Positions 9,190 to 17,608 of a stretch of 64,000 nt of DNA are shown here, piece by piece. Origin of the DNA: Pseudarthrobacter siccitolerans. Its GTDB lineage: Bacteria; Actinomycetota; Actinomycetes; Actinomycetales; Micrococcaceae. Position numbers and translations under genes: made by a program. Below the pieces are notes generated by a model, which worked only from the letters and a program-made list of their open reading frames with translations, did not search any database and was not told the DNA's origin. The stretch is from contig NZ_CAQI01000046.1 in assembly GCF_001046895.1 (NCBI RefSeq), forward strand, positions 248,001 to 312,000. Reading direction: 5' to 3'. The number at the start of each line of letters is the position of its first letter. Position 1 is the stretch's first letter.

Positions 9190-9723
9190 TTAGATTGCTC
9201 GCTTCCTTAGCCGCCGGCGCTCACGCTCGGACAGGCCTCCCCAGATGCCGAACCGTTCGTCGTTCGCCAGCGCGTACTCAAGGCATTGCGACCGCACGTT
9301 GCAGGCGCCGCACACTTTTTTCGCGTCGCGGGTGGAACCGCCCTTTTCAGGGAAGAACGCCTCGGGATCCGTCTGGGCGCACAACGCGTCCGTCTGCCAG
9401 CCGAGCTCGCCCTCGTCATCAAAGTCCTGCTGGAAGGGCAGGCCGATCCATACCGGCTGCGACGTTCCGGCCGCCGCCAGTTCCATCGGCGGGTCCAGCT
9501 CGTCCTCGGGATCCTCGCCGCCATCCAGGAGCGCTTCATGTGCGGCCAGGAACGCCGTGGCCTGGTCCTGGAGGAAGTCCTTGTTGTTCCTGTTGTACCG
9601 TTCCGCCGCATCAGGATCGGCCGGGTCAACATACCAATCGCTCGGCACCCCCCGTGCCCGGTATTTCGCCGTTGCCTGACCGGCGACGACGGCATCTTCC
9701 TGGATACGCTCTGCTTGCCCCAC
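9190..9723 (-). CDS. whiB: WhiB-family Fe-S transcriptional regulator (WhiB2/WhmD-like)
   Basis: A 177-residue WhiB protein. The 4Fe-4S cluster ligands are Cys115, Cys138, Cys141 and Cys147; GIWGG (159-163) is the sigma-contact turn and the tail RERRRLRKRAI is basic. Proteins of the WhiB2/WhmD branch control septation in mycobacteria and streptomycetes. The location beside envelope genes fits that branch. An N-terminal acidic extension of about 110 residues precedes the WhiB domain, which is long for the family. The start is set by a near-perfect AGGAGG, 6 bases before GTG 9723. An upstream in-frame GTG at 9768 is rejected for lack of such a site. The glycosyltransferase follows directly on the same strand. 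Confidence 0.93.
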   Translation of the reverse strand: MGQAERIQEDAVVAGQATAKYRARGVPSDWYVDPADPDAAERYNRNNKDFLQDQATAFLAAHEALLDGGEDPEDELDPPMELAAAGTSQPVWIGLPFQQDFDDEGELGWQTDALCAQTDPEAFFPEKGGSTRDAKKVCGACNVRSQCLEYALANDERFGIWGGLSERERRRLRKRAI

Positions 9724-9812
9724 GGCGACCCTCCTGATGTTGCAGCCACTGCCTGGATACGTGGACACTCGGTTGTGTGCCGGTATTTACGCAGTTGCCT
9801 TTAGTTATCTAA

Positions 9813-9826
9813 TTACACGCGTGTAA
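9813..9826. promoter_or_regulatory. Perfect 14-bp palindrome upstream of whiB
   Basis: TTACACGCGTGTAA, centred about 96 bases upstream of the whiB start. The half-sites TTACAC/GTGTAA match the BldD half-site pattern TNACNC, but the spacer is 2 bases instead of 1. The binding protein is unknown. Confidence 0.45.
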
Positions 9827-10026
9827 CTAGGGTGAGTCAAGCCGCTGCCCGGATAATAATCAGTAAATCCTGCGATGTTTTGCACGCCACGCCCGGATTT
9901 TTCGCCGGCTTCGGCACGGCACTGGTCCCGGTGGCGGGGAATGCGGACACGTGAACGCCAAAAAGCGTGTGCCTGCGGGGAAAATAGCCGGTCCGCGGGA
10001 AAATAGCAAGTACGCTTAGTACCAGG

Positions 10027-10042
10027 GGTGATAAACATCACA
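10027..10042. promoter_or_regulatory. CRP/GlxR-like site upstream of TIGR03089 gene
   Basis: GGTGATAAACATCACA fits TGTGA-N6-TCACA except at the first base. It is 73 bases upstream of the gene at 10115 and 304 bases upstream of whiB. Confidence 0.5.
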
Positions 10043-10114
10043 TGCGCCGTGAGGCGGGGACCCGGTGCCGCGATGACGGGTGACCCGCGGTTCGGCGGAT
10101 GGCAGGATTGAGCC

Positions 10115-10813
10115 ATGACAACCCCCGCAATCGATCTGATGGCCAGTCTTCGTTCCGGCAACTCCACTGCACCGCGGCTCACCTGGTACGGCCCGGACGG
10201 GGAGCGGGTGGAATTGTCCGGAAGGGTATTGGACAACTGGGTGGCCAAGACCAGCAACCTCCTCCAGGACGAACTGGACGCCGGTCCCGGCATGCGGCTG
10301 GCGCTGGACCTTCCGGCGCACTGGAAGTCCGTGGTCTGGGCATTGGCTGCATGGCAGCTCGGTCTCGAGACTGTCCTCAGCGCGGACGAGGCCGACTTCC
10401 TGGCCACTGCTGCGCCGGAGGCAGTGAACGGAAAGTACGACGCCGTCGTGGCAGTTGCGCTGCCGGCCCTGGCCATGCGCTGGGACGGCGGGCTCCCGGC
10501 CGGCGTCCTCGATTACGCTGCCGAGGTGCGCTCCCACGGCGACGTTTTTATGCAGCATGCCGACCCCGATCCGTCAGCCTGCGCCATCGTCGCCTCAGAC
10601 GGCCGCCGGCACCTCCACCAGGACCTTTTGGACGGCTTCGCAGTGCCCCACGAAGAGGGCGTCCGGCTGCACGTTGCGGGCGGCGGCGGGCTCGAAGCCG
10701 CACTGGCCAATGCGCTGGGCGCGTGGCGCGGCGGAGGGTCCGTGGTGCTCACGCACCCTGAGGTGACGGACACCGGGAAGCTGCTCGCCGCAGAACGTAT
10801 CCACGGCAGCTGA
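10115..10813 (+). CDS. TIGR03089 family protein (truncated ANL-like)
   Basis: A 232-residue actinobacterial protein of the TIGR03089 family. It resembles the N-terminal part of AMP-binding (ANL) enzymes: RLTWYGPDGERVELSGRVLDNWVAKTSNLL, then GPGMRLALDLPAHWKSVVWALAAWQ. The adenylate-forming P-loop and the C-terminal lid domain are missing, so it is unlikely to be an active ligase. Function is unknown. AGGA sits 8-9 bases before the ATG. The neighbouring LCP, GtrA, purK and purE genes form the context in which this family is usually found. Confidence 0.8.
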   Translation: MTTPAIDLMASLRSGNSTAPRLTWYGPDGERVELSGRVLDNWVAKTSNLLQDELDAGPGMRLALDLPAHWKSVVWALAAWQLGLETVLSADEADFLATAAPEAVNGKYDAVVAVALPALAMRWDGGLPAGVLDYAAEVRSHGDVFMQHADPDPSACAIVASDGRRHLHQDLLDGFAVPHEEGVRLHVAGGGGLEAALANALGAWRGGGSVVLTHPEVTDTGKLLAAERIHGS

Positions 10814-10824
10814 ACCCCTGGTCC

Positions 10825-10848
10825 CGGCGGCCTTTACTGCGGCCGCCG
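10825..10848. terminator. Hairpin between convergent TIGR03089 and gtrA genes
   Basis: 8-bp GC arms CGGCGGCC / GGCCGCCG with an 8-base loop, lying in the 58-base gap between two converging stops. There is no T tract, so it would be a weak terminator. Confidence 0.4.
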
Positions 10849-10871
10849 CCCGGTCCGGAGCGCGGCCGCCA

Positions 10872-11441
10872 CTACTTTTGGGGTTGCGCTGTATCGCCGG
10901 CAAAGGGTTCGGGCTCCGCCACACCCCTGCCGGTACCGGAATCCTTGGCGTGGTGGAGCTCGATGAGCTCGTGGTCGTGCGAAAACTCGGGTTCCTGGTC
11001 CAGTTCCTGGTTGAACACGAGGAACCGGTAGGCGAAGAACCTGACCACCGTGGCTACCAGGATGCCGGCAACTCCCGCGAAGAACAGCAGGTTCTTGTCT
11101 GTGACGCCCAGCCCGTACTTGGCCAGGGCGGTGAAGCCCGTGGAGATGCCGATGCCGATGCCGTTAATGAGGACGAACATCAGGAACTCGCGCAGCACGT
11201 TGGCCTGCCGCCGGTGCCGGAAGGTCCAGAGGCGGTTGGCGATCCAGGAAAAGATGGTGGCCACCGAGGCGCCCACAAACCGCGCCTTGGCCTCACTGTC
11301 GGTCATGGGTCCATGCATGAGGTAATACGTGAGGCCGTTATCGATGACGAACGCCACACCGCCCACGGCACCAAATTTGGCCACCTCACGCCAGAAAAGC
11401 GAGGCGAGCCCCCGGATGCGATCTGCAAGTGCGCTAAACAT
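10872..11441 (-). CDS. GtrA family membrane protein
   Basis: A 189-residue GtrA-like protein with four predicted membrane segments: FGAVGGVAFVIDNGLTYYLM, the ATIFSWIANRLWTFRHRRQ loop typical of the family, LMFVLINGIGIGISTGF, and LVATVVRFFAYRFLVF. The C-terminal tail is hydrophilic and acidic. Family members help flip or deliver prenyl-linked sugars in envelope glycan synthesis. The start at ATG 11441 has GGAGG only 3 bases upstream, an unusually short spacing; an ATG at 11489 is also in frame. It is divergent from purK, as in other actinobacteria. Confidence 0.85.
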   Translation of the reverse strand: MFSALADRIRGLASLFWREVAKFGAVGGVAFVIDNGLTYYLMHGPMTDSEAKARFVGASVATIFSWIANRLWTFRHRRQANVLREFLMFVLINGIGIGISTGFTALAKYGLGVTDKNLLFFAGVAGILVATVVRFFAYRFLVFNQELDQEPEFSHDHELIELHHAKDSGTGRGVAEPEPFAGDTAQPQK

Positions 11442-11602
11442 GACCCTCCATGGCCGTTGAAACAATGGGCCACACGGCCAGAGGCCCATTTTAGCCCCCG
11501 GAGCTGTACGGCAGCCCCCTGACTTGCTTCAGCCGACAGCCCGCGCAGGGAAAAACTGAGCCGCCGCCGCGACCCGAAGGCGGGATACGGGGCGGTTTTC
11601 GG

Positions 11603-11608
11603 TAGGCT
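11603..11608 (+). promoter_or_regulatory. -10 box of leaderless purK promoter
   Basis: TAGGCT, then 7 bases, then the GTG start of purK at 11616. The ATG just before (11614) is followed at once by TGA, so it cannot be the start. Confidence 0.5.
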
Positions 11609-11615
11609 GGCCCAT

Positions 11616-12812
11616 GTGACTTTTCCAGTAATAGGTGTGGTTGGCGGCGGCCAGCTTGCCCGAATGATGGCCCCGGCCGCAACAGCACTCGGCTTCGAAC
11701 TCCGCGTCCTCGCCGAAAGTGACGACGTTTCCGCCGTCTCGGCAGTGCCCTCCTCGCCGGTGGGTGACTACAAGGACCTCGAGACCCTGCTGGAGTTCTC
11801 GAAGGGCCTGGACGTGATGACGTTCGACCACGAGCACGTCCCTCCCGCCCATCTCCGGGCCCTGCAGGAAGCGGGCGTCAACGTCCAGCCCGGCCCGGAC
11901 GCCCTGGTCCATGCCCAGGACAAACTCGTGATGCGTGCGGCCATCGACCGCCTGGAGCTGCCGAACCCCGTGTGGGCTTCAGTGTCCGACGTCGCCGCGC
12001 TCGTTGCATTCGGTGAGGAAACAGGATGGCCCGTTGTCCTGAAGACGCCGCGCGGCGGCTACGACGGCAAGGGTGTGCGGATCATCTCCTCCCCGGCGGA
12101 GGCCGCTGAAACCGGCGACTGGTTTGAGGCCATGAGCCCGCTCCTCGCGGAAGCAAAAGTCGAATTCACCCGTGAACTGTCCGCGCTGGTTGCCCGGACC
12201 CCGGACGGCGAAGCCCGGGCGTGGCCTGTAGTCCACACCGTGCAGGTTGACGGCGTCTGCGACGAAGTTATCGCCCCCGCACTCGATATTCCGGTGGAAG
12301 TCGCCGCCGCGGCGGAGGACGCGGCCCTGCGGATCGCCAGCGAACTGGACGTGACCGGAGTCCTGGCCGTGGAACTCTTCGAGACGCCCGGGACAGGAGC
12401 CGGCTTCCTGGTCAACGAACTTGCGATGCGGCCGCACAACACCGGGCACTGGACGCAGGACGGCTCGGTGACGAGCCAGTTCGAGCAGCATCTCCGGGCA
12501 GTCCTCAACCTGCCGCTGGGCGCCACGGATGCCCTGGCCCCGGTTGTGGTGATGAAAAATTTCCTGGGCGGAGACAACCAGGACCTGTTTTCCGCCTACC
12601 CGCTGGCCCTTGCGAGCGAACCGGCGGCCAAGGTGCACTGCTACGGCAAGTCCGTGCGTCCGGGCCGCAAGATCGGCCATGTCAACCTCACAGGCACCTC
12701 CACGGCGGACGTTGACGACGTCCGGCGCCGGGCCGCAGTGGTGGCAGGCATCATCCGGGACGGGCGCGTGCCGGCAGAAGAACCCGCAGCAATTCTTGAG
12801 GAGAACGCATGA
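11616..12812 (+). CDS. purK: N5-carboxyaminoimidazole ribonucleotide synthase
   Basis: ATP-grasp enzyme of purine synthesis that makes N5-CAIR from AIR, bicarbonate and ATP. At 398 aa it has normal length. Visible: the N-terminal [16 protein letters not shown] pre-ATP-grasp fold, [12 protein letters not shown] (TxExE region), the ATP-binding [15 protein letters not shown], and [14 protein letters not shown] at the active-site end. The start is GTG 11616. purE follows with a 4-base ATGA overlap, so the two steps are coupled. Confidence 0.97.
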   Translation: MTFPVIGVVGGGQLARMMAPAATALGFELRVLAESDDVSAVSAVPSSPVGDYKDLETLLEFSKGLDVMTFDHEHVPPAHLRALQEAGVNVQPGPDALVHAQDKLVMRAAIDRLELPNPVWASVSDVAALVAFGEETGWPVVLKTPRGGYDGKGVRIISSPAEAAETGDWFEAMSPLLAEAKVEFTRELSALVARTPDGEARAWPVVHTVQVDGVCDEVIAPALDIPVEVAAAAEDAALRIASELDVTGVLAVELFETPGTGAGFLVNELAMRPHNTGHWTQDGSVTSQFEQHLRAVLNLPLGATDALAPVVVMKNFLGGDNQDLFSAYPLALASEPAAKVHCYGKSVRPGRKIGHVNLTGTSTADVDDVRRRAAVVAGIIRDGRVPAEEPAAILEENA

Positions 12813-13393
12813 GCGCCGAAGCTACCCCGGCCCGCGGTTCCGCCGCCAGCCCCCTGGTGGGCCTGGTGATGGGTTCCGACTCCGACTGGCCCGTGATGGA
12901 AGCAGCAGCGGACGCCCTGGCTGAGTTCGGCATCCCGTTCGAGGCTGACGTTGTGTCCGCCCACCGCATGCCTACTGAGATGATCCGCTACGGCCAGACG
13001 GCGCACGAGCGCGGGCTGAGGGTCATCATCGCCGGTGCCGGCGGCGCCGCCCACCTGCCCGGGATGCTGGCCAGCGTCACGCCCCTTCCCGTGATCGGGG
13101 TGCCCGTCCCCCTGAAGACGCTGGACGGGATGGACTCGCTGCTCTCCATTGTGCAGATGCCCGCCGGCGTTCCTGTGGCCACGGTTTCCATTGCGGGAGC
13201 CCGCAATGCCGGGCTCCTTGCGGTACGCATGCTGGCTGCAGGTACTGATGAGCTTGCCGCCTCCCTGCGCGCCGACCTCATCGAGTTTGCCGCTGACCTC
13301 AATGCCGTGGCCACCCGCAAGGGAGCAAACCTCCGGCAAAAGGTGAGCGAGGTCTTCGCAGAAGGCAACGGGCCGCTCCGGGGCAGCCGTTAG
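12809..13393 (+). CDS. purE: N5-carboxyaminoimidazole ribonucleotide mutase
   Basis: Class I PurE of 194 aa; converts N5-CAIR to CAIR. Key motifs are [13 protein letters not shown] near residue 20, VVSAHRMP with the catalytic histidine, and [18 protein letters not shown] variable N-terminal stretch of about 15 residues precedes the core. It overlaps purK by 4 bases and lies 10 bases upstream of the LCP gene, so all three may share one message. Confidence 0.97.
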   Translation: MSAEATPARGSAASPLVGLVMGSDSDWPVMEAAADALAEFGIPFEADVVSAHRMPTEMIRYGQTAHERGLRVIIAGAGGAAHLPGMLASVTPLPVIGVPVPLKTLDGMDSLLSIVQMPAGVPVATVSIAGARNAGLLAVRMLAAGTDELAASLRADLIEFAADLNAVATRKGANLRQKVSEVFAEGNGPLRGSR

Positions 13394-13403
13394 GAAGGCG
13401 GCC

Positions 13404-15053
13404 ATGTCCAGCAGCAAGATCCCGCAGTCGCCTTCGGACACTGCGCTGACTGACCCGGTCCGTTATCCGGTCAGTGCCTCCCCCCAGGTCCGGACCAAGC
13501 GCGGGTTTGTGCTTGTCCTGATGACCCTCCTGGTTCCCGGCAGCGCACAGCTCGTAGCCGGCGACCGGAGACTCGGCCGGGCCGCGCTGAGGGTAACGCT
13601 CGGCGTCTGGGCACTCCTGGTGCTGGCCGTGGTCCTGCTGCTGGTCAACCGGACCCTGCTCATCAACATCATCACCAACCCCTTCGCCTCGCTCGCCATC
13701 ATCATCGTGATGGTGGCCCTGGCGGCCGGCTGGGCGGTCCTGTTCATCAACACCCTGCGGCTCATCCGCCCCGTGCTGCTGGCACCGCCGTCCCGGCCCG
13801 CCGTCGTTATTGCCCTGGTGCTGGCGATGGTCCTGGGCAGCGGCTCACTGGGCTACGCCGCGTACCTGCTCAACGTGGGACGCAATGCCATCGGCAGCAT
13901 CTTCTCCGCCGGTCCCGCCATCGAACCGGTGGAGGGCCGTTACAACTTCCTGATGATGGGCGGAGACGCCGGCGACGACCGTACAGGCAGGCGCACGGAC
14001 AGCCTCTCGGTCCTGAGCGTCGATGCCAAGACCGGCCAGACCGCCATCATCTCCGTTCCCCGGAACCTGCAGAACGCCCGGTTCAGCGAGGACTCCCCCA
14101 TGCGGGCCCTCTACCCTGACGGCTACGACTGCGGCGACGAGTGCCTGATCAACGCCATCAACACCGAAGTGACCAATGAGCATGCCGACCTCTACCCCGG
14201 CGTTGCAGATCCCGGCGCCCAGGCCACGCTCGAGGCCGTCTCCGGAACCCTGGGCATCACGGTCCAGGCATACGTGCTGGTGGACATGGAAGGGTTCTCC
14301 AAACTGATCGATGCGATGGGCGGCATCAGGATCAAGGCCGGAGGCTGGGTGCCCATCAGCGGCGAGACGATTGATGAGGCCAACGGCATCCACGGCATGC
14401 CCTTGGGCTGGATCCCCGCGGGCGACCAGACACTGGACGGCTACCATGCCCTCTGGTACGGGCGGTCGCGTGAATTCGTGGACGACTACGCCCGCATCCA
14501 GCGCCAGCAGTGCGTACAGCAGGCCATGCTCAAGCAGCTGGACCCCGCCACGCTCCTGGCCAAGTTCGAGGACATCGCCAACGCCGGCACCAAGGTGGTG
14601 GACTCCAATATCTCCGCCTCCCAGCTGGGCAGCTTCGCGGACCTGGCCATCAAAGCCAAGGGCCAGGACGTCAAGCGGCTTACCATCGGCCCGCCGGACT
14701 TTGACGCGTCCTTCTCCACCGTTCCGGACTTCGACGAGATCCACAGCCGGGTCCGCCAGCTGCTGGCGTCGGCGTCGGAAGCCCAGTCCGCCGGATCCCC
14801 CGATGACGCGATGGTGGTCCCGGCCGCTGCCACCGGACACCTGCAGGCTGCACCGGCGCTCTCCCCCGCTCCGCTGCTGGCCGGCGGGACCCGGGCGCAG
14901 CAGTCTCCCCCGCCGTCGGACTTCACGCCGGTGACCACCACGCCGGACGGTGAGCCGATCACTGAAGCCATGCTCAACGAGCTCAAGCGCCAGGGCAACG
15001 AACAGGCCATCCGGGTCTTGGTGGCGACGAACGGCCAGTGCGCCCCCTTGTAG
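13404..15053 (+). CDS. LytR-CpsA-Psr (LCP) family wall-polymer ligase
   Basis: A 549-residue protein. It has three or four N-terminal hydrophobic segments (about residues 35-150), more than the single anchor of many LCP proteins, then the extracellular LCP domain: RTDSLSVLSVD with the phosphate-binding Arg/Asp set, ISVPRNLQ, and YALWYGRSREFVDDYARIQRQQ. The Ala/Pro-rich tail ends RVLVATNGQCAPL. LCP enzymes move polyprenyl-linked glycopolymers onto peptidoglycan. AGGAAGG precedes ATG 13404. It sits right after purE and before manA, as with mycobacterial CpsA-like genes near this locus. Confidence 0.92.
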   Translation: MSSSKIPQSPSDTALTDPVRYPVSASPQVRTKRGFVLVLMTLLVPGSAQLVAGDRRLGRAALRVTLGVWALLVLAVVLLLVNRTLLINIITNPFASLAIIIVMVALAAGWAVLFINTLRLIRPVLLAPPSRPAVVIALVLAMVLGSGSLGYAAYLLNVGRNAIGSIFSAGPAIEPVEGRYNFLMMGGDAGDDRTGRRTDSLSVLSVDAKTGQTAIISVPRNLQNARFSEDSPMRALYPDGYDCGDECLINAINTEVTNEHADLYPGVADPGAQATLEAVSGTLGITVQAYVLVDMEGFSKLIDAMGGIRIKAGGWVPISGETIDEANGIHGMPLGWIPAGDQTLDGYHALWYGRSREFVDDYARIQRQQCVQQAMLKQLDPATLLAKFEDIANAGTKVVDSNISASQLGSFADLAIKAKGQDVKRLTIGPPDFDASFSTVPDFDEIHSRVRQLLASASEAQSAGSPDDAMVVPAAATGHLQAAPALSPAPLLAGGTRAQQSPPPSDFTPVTTTPDGEPITEAMLNELKRQGNEQAIRVLVATNGQCAPL

Positions 15054-15078
15054 GCCCGCTTTCCCTCCAGACCTAGGA

Positions 15079-16359
15079 ATGGACACCCACTTGTACGAGA
15101 TTGAGAACGTCCTCCGGGATTATGCCTGGGGTTCAACCACGGCCATCGCCGCCCTGCTGGGACGCCCCGAATCCGGCCGTCCCGAAGCGGAACTGTGGAT
15201 CGGAGCGCACCCTGACTCGCCCTCCGTGGCCCGCGTTCCGGAGGACGGCACTCCCACGGCCCTGGACGCTTTGATCTCGCGCGATCCCGAGCATTTCCTC
15301 GGCGCGGACTCGGTGGCGCGTTTCGGTCCCCGCCTCCCCTTCCTCGCCAAGGTCCTGGCCGCCGCCCAGCCGCTGTCCCTGCAGGTCCATCCGAGCCTTG
15401 AACAGGCACGGGCAGGCTTTGCCCGGGAGAATGCCGAGGGCCTGGCCGCGGACGCCCCCAACCGCAATTACCGGGACGACAACCACAAGCCCGAAATGAT
15501 TTTCGCCCTCACGCCGTTTGAGGCGCTCTGCGGTTTCCGCCCGGCAGCCCGGACGCGGGAAATCCTGCAGCATGTGGCGGCCGCTTTTGATGCGGCGGAA
15601 GGCGAGGCGCCCGCCCTGGTCGGTGCCCTGCTGGAGGACCTAGGGGCAGCTGACGAAAGCGCCGGCCTCCGGGCAGCCTTCGAACGGCTGATCACCGGCG
15701 GCTCCTCGGTGGCCGGCGATACCGCGCTGGTGGTTGCCGCGCTCCTGTCCGGGGCCCCGCTGGCACCCTACGAAACCGAGCTGGCCACCGTCATCAGCCT
15801 CAACGAGAAGTACCCGGGCGACCCCGGCGTCCTCATCTCGCTGCTGCTCAACCGCATCTCGCTGCAGCCCGGCGAAGCGGTCTACCTGCCGGCCGGAAAC
15901 GTGCACGCCTACCTGCACGGGCTCGGCGTCGAGGTGATGGCTTCCTCGGACAACGTGCTCCGCGGCGGGCTCACACCCAAGTTCATCGATGTTCCGGAAC
16001 TGCTGCGGACCATCGACTTCCAGCCCGTCGCCGTGCCGATGCTTCCGGCCGAACGGACAGTGATGGACCAGGAGCTGTTCCGGCCGCCCTTCGAGGAATT
16101 CCAGCTCCAGCGGATCGAGCTCGCGCCGGACGCCGGCCCCGTTCCGCTGGCCCAGTCCGGCGCCGCCGTGGTGATTGTGGTGGCCGGAGACATTTACCTG
16201 GATTCCCCCAGGGGAGACCTCCGGCTCTCCCGCGGCGGCAGCGCCTTCCTTGCCGCAGCCGAGGCGCCCGTCAACGTTCATCCGGTGGCCGGCAGCAGGG
16301 AACGCGCGCTGGCGTTCGCCGTGACCACCGGCCTTCCACACTCCGCGGACCGCGGCTAG
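15079..16359 (+). CDS. manA: Mannose-6-phosphate isomerase, class I
   Basis: A 426-residue cupin enzyme linking fructose-6-phosphate and mannose-6-phosphate; it supplies mannose for glycans. Metal-site motifs: SLQVHPSLEQA, NHKPEMIFAL, PAGNVHAYLHG and the substrate loop EVMASSDNVLRGGLTPK. The reading frame continues upstream into the LCP gene, but the domain begins with YEIENVLRDYAWG. ATG 15079 is used; AGGA is so close to it that TTG 15091 is an equally plausible start. Confidence 0.95.
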   Translation: MDTHLYEIENVLRDYAWGSTTAIAALLGRPESGRPEAELWIGAHPDSPSVARVPEDGTPTALDALISRDPEHFLGADSVARFGPRLPFLAKVLAAAQPLSLQVHPSLEQARAGFARENAEGLAADAPNRNYRDDNHKPEMIFALTPFEALCGFRPAARTREILQHVAAAFDAAEGEAPALVGALLEDLGAADESAGLRAAFERLITGGSSVAGDTALVVAALLSGAPLAPYETELATVISLNEKYPGDPGVLISLLLNRISLQPGEAVYLPAGNVHAYLHGLGVEVMASSDNVLRGGLTPKFIDVPELLRTIDFQPVAVPMLPAERTVMDQELFRPPFEEFQLQRIELAPDAGPVPLAQSGAAVVIVVAGDIYLDSPRGDLRLSRGGSAFLAAAEAPVNVHPVAGSRERALAFAVTTGLPHSADRG

Positions 16360-16407
16360 CAACCAGCGGCCAGCAACCGGCAGGCCGGCAGGCCAGCAAC
16401 GAGCAAA

Positions 16408-16449
16408 GGGCGACGGCGGCACCCGGGCGGGTGCCGCCGTCGCCCTTTT
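16408..16449. terminator. Bidirectional terminator between manA and femX-like gene
   Basis: Perfect 17-bp arms (GGGCGACGGCGGCACCC and its complement) with a 4-base loop and TTTT on the plus strand. It lies between two converging stops. Just before it, CAGCAAC is repeated at short spacing (16359-16400). Confidence 0.9.
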
Positions 16450-16465
16450 GTCCTGGCTTACCTGG

Positions 16466-17521
16466 TCAGTTGCCCGGGCGCAGCTTCCGGACCAGCGGCC
16501 GCACGCGGCCGGCCGCCGCCTTCAGGAGCCGCCGCCCCTGCTGCAGGCCGCGGCGGGCCAGCGGCATGGCCTGGGCGTAGGCCGGGTAAAGCGGTGAGAG
16601 CGGCTTGTCCCACGTGCCCAGCAGCATGTTCTCGTGCTTGGCGAACTGCTTCTTGAAGTCCGAGATGCCGTCGTTGAGGAGGCCGTTGAAGTCATAGCGG
16701 GAGCACCCGTCTTCCCGCATGGCCTGCAGGGCCGCCCACTTCACCCCGTAGTTCACCCGCTGCTTCTGGCCTTCGGCGGATACCCCGCCGTACAGCTCGA
16801 AGGCCGTGGACCCGCTCCTGGCCAGCCACACGAAGGCCAGCATCTGCTCGCCGTCGAAGGCGCCAATAATGGGTGAACCGTCCCCCATGTTCCTGAAGAT
16901 GTCGCGGTAGTACTGGTCCTCATGGATGCCGAAGCCGGCGCGCTCGGCCGTCTCATGGTAGATCGCCAGGACCTGGTCAAGCTCAGCGTCATTCTTGACC
17001 TTGCGGAACTCGACGTCGCTGCGCATGGCCTTGCGGATGTTGGCCCGGGTGGACTTGGACATCTCCGCCATCAGTTCGTCGTCCGTCCTGGTCAGGTCCA
17101 GGATCAGCGTCCGCGGGATCAGCACGGTATTGGTGGTGGCGCGGAAGCCCGCGGAGGCTACGGCGCCGGCGAAGGCCGAGTCCTGGTCCCAGTCGGGTTC
17201 TATGCTCAGCGCCACTGCGTGGTGGCGGGCGGCTGCATGCTCAGCCAGGCTTGCCAGGACGGCCGGGGCGTCCTCCACCGAACACATGGGGCCGCGCGGG
17301 ATGTAGGCCAGGGCGCGGAACGGGAACGGCAGCCGCCGGACCAGCAACTGTGCGCAGCCCACGGTCTTGTCACCGTCGTTGACCAGCACCCGGGCCACAG
17401 ACCAGCCATGCATTGCCTTGGTCTCACCCCAGCCCCACAGCTGCTGCGGATGTCCCTGAAATTGGTCAACATGTTCGTCCCAGAGGGCGCGGTCAGTACA
17501 GGGCACAACAGCAGGAATCAT
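16466..17521 (-). CDS. FemX/FemAB-like peptidyltransferase (peptidoglycan bridge formation)
   Basis: A 351-residue double-GNAT-fold protein of the FemABX family. It would add an amino acid from aminoacyl-tRNA to the lipid II peptide and so build the interpeptide bridge, which Arthrobacter walls have. Visible blocks: HPQQLWGWGETKAMHGW, RALAYIPRGPMCS, the KSTRANIRKAM helix, FELYGGVSAEGQKQRVNYGVKWAAL, and YDFNGLLND followed by GISDFKKQF. The tail is strongly basic. No Shine-Dalgarno sequence; TAGGGT ends 7 bases before ATG 17521. It is downstream of glpX but likely has its own promoter. Confidence 0.9.
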   Translation of the reverse strand: MIPAVVPCTDRALWDEHVDQFQGHPQQLWGWGETKAMHGWSVARVLVNDGDKTVGCAQLLVRRLPFPFRALAYIPRGPMCSVEDAPAVLASLAEHAAARHHAVALSIEPDWDQDSAFAGAVASAGFRATTNTVLIPRTLILDLTRTDDELMAEMSKSTRANIRKAMRSDVEFRKVKNDAELDQVLAIYHETAERAGFGIHEDQYYRDIFRNMGDGSPIIGAFDGEQMLAFVWLARSGSTAFELYGGVSAEGQKQRVNYGVKWAALQAMREDGCSRYDFNGLLNDGISDFKKQFAKHENMLLGTWDKPLSPLYPAYAQAMPLARRGLQQGRRLLKAAAGRVRPLVRKLRPGN

Positions 17522-17528
17522 GGCTTCA

Positions 17529-17534
17529 ACCCTA
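17529..17534 (-). promoter_or_regulatory. -10 box of leaderless femX-like gene
   Basis: TATAGGGT region on the minus strand; TAGGGT is followed by 7 bases and ATG 17521. Confidence 0.5.
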
Positions 17535-17554
17535 TACCAAGGCCTGAAACGGCA

Positions 17555-17588
17555 GATCCCCGGAGCACGCTGCGGCGCTCCGGGGATC
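17555..17588 (-). terminator. Hairpin after glpX
   Basis: Perfect 12-bp inverted repeat GATCCCCGGAGC / GCTCCGGGGATC with a 10-base loop, 21 bases past the glpX stop. No T run follows on the minus strand. Confidence 0.6.
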
Positions 17589-17608
17589 CGTGTCAGGCAG
17601 GAAGGGGA

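Larger units (their letters stand above)
9724..10114. other. Divergent intergenic region between whiB and the TIGR03089 gene
   Basis: 391 bases without a convincing gene. It is AT-richer than its surroundings near 9781-9860 and 10000-10045. It holds a 14-bp palindrome (9813-9826), a GTAC-N5-GTAC dyad near 10011-10023 and a CRP-like site (10027-10042). The whiB promoter must lie here. Confidence 0.7.
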
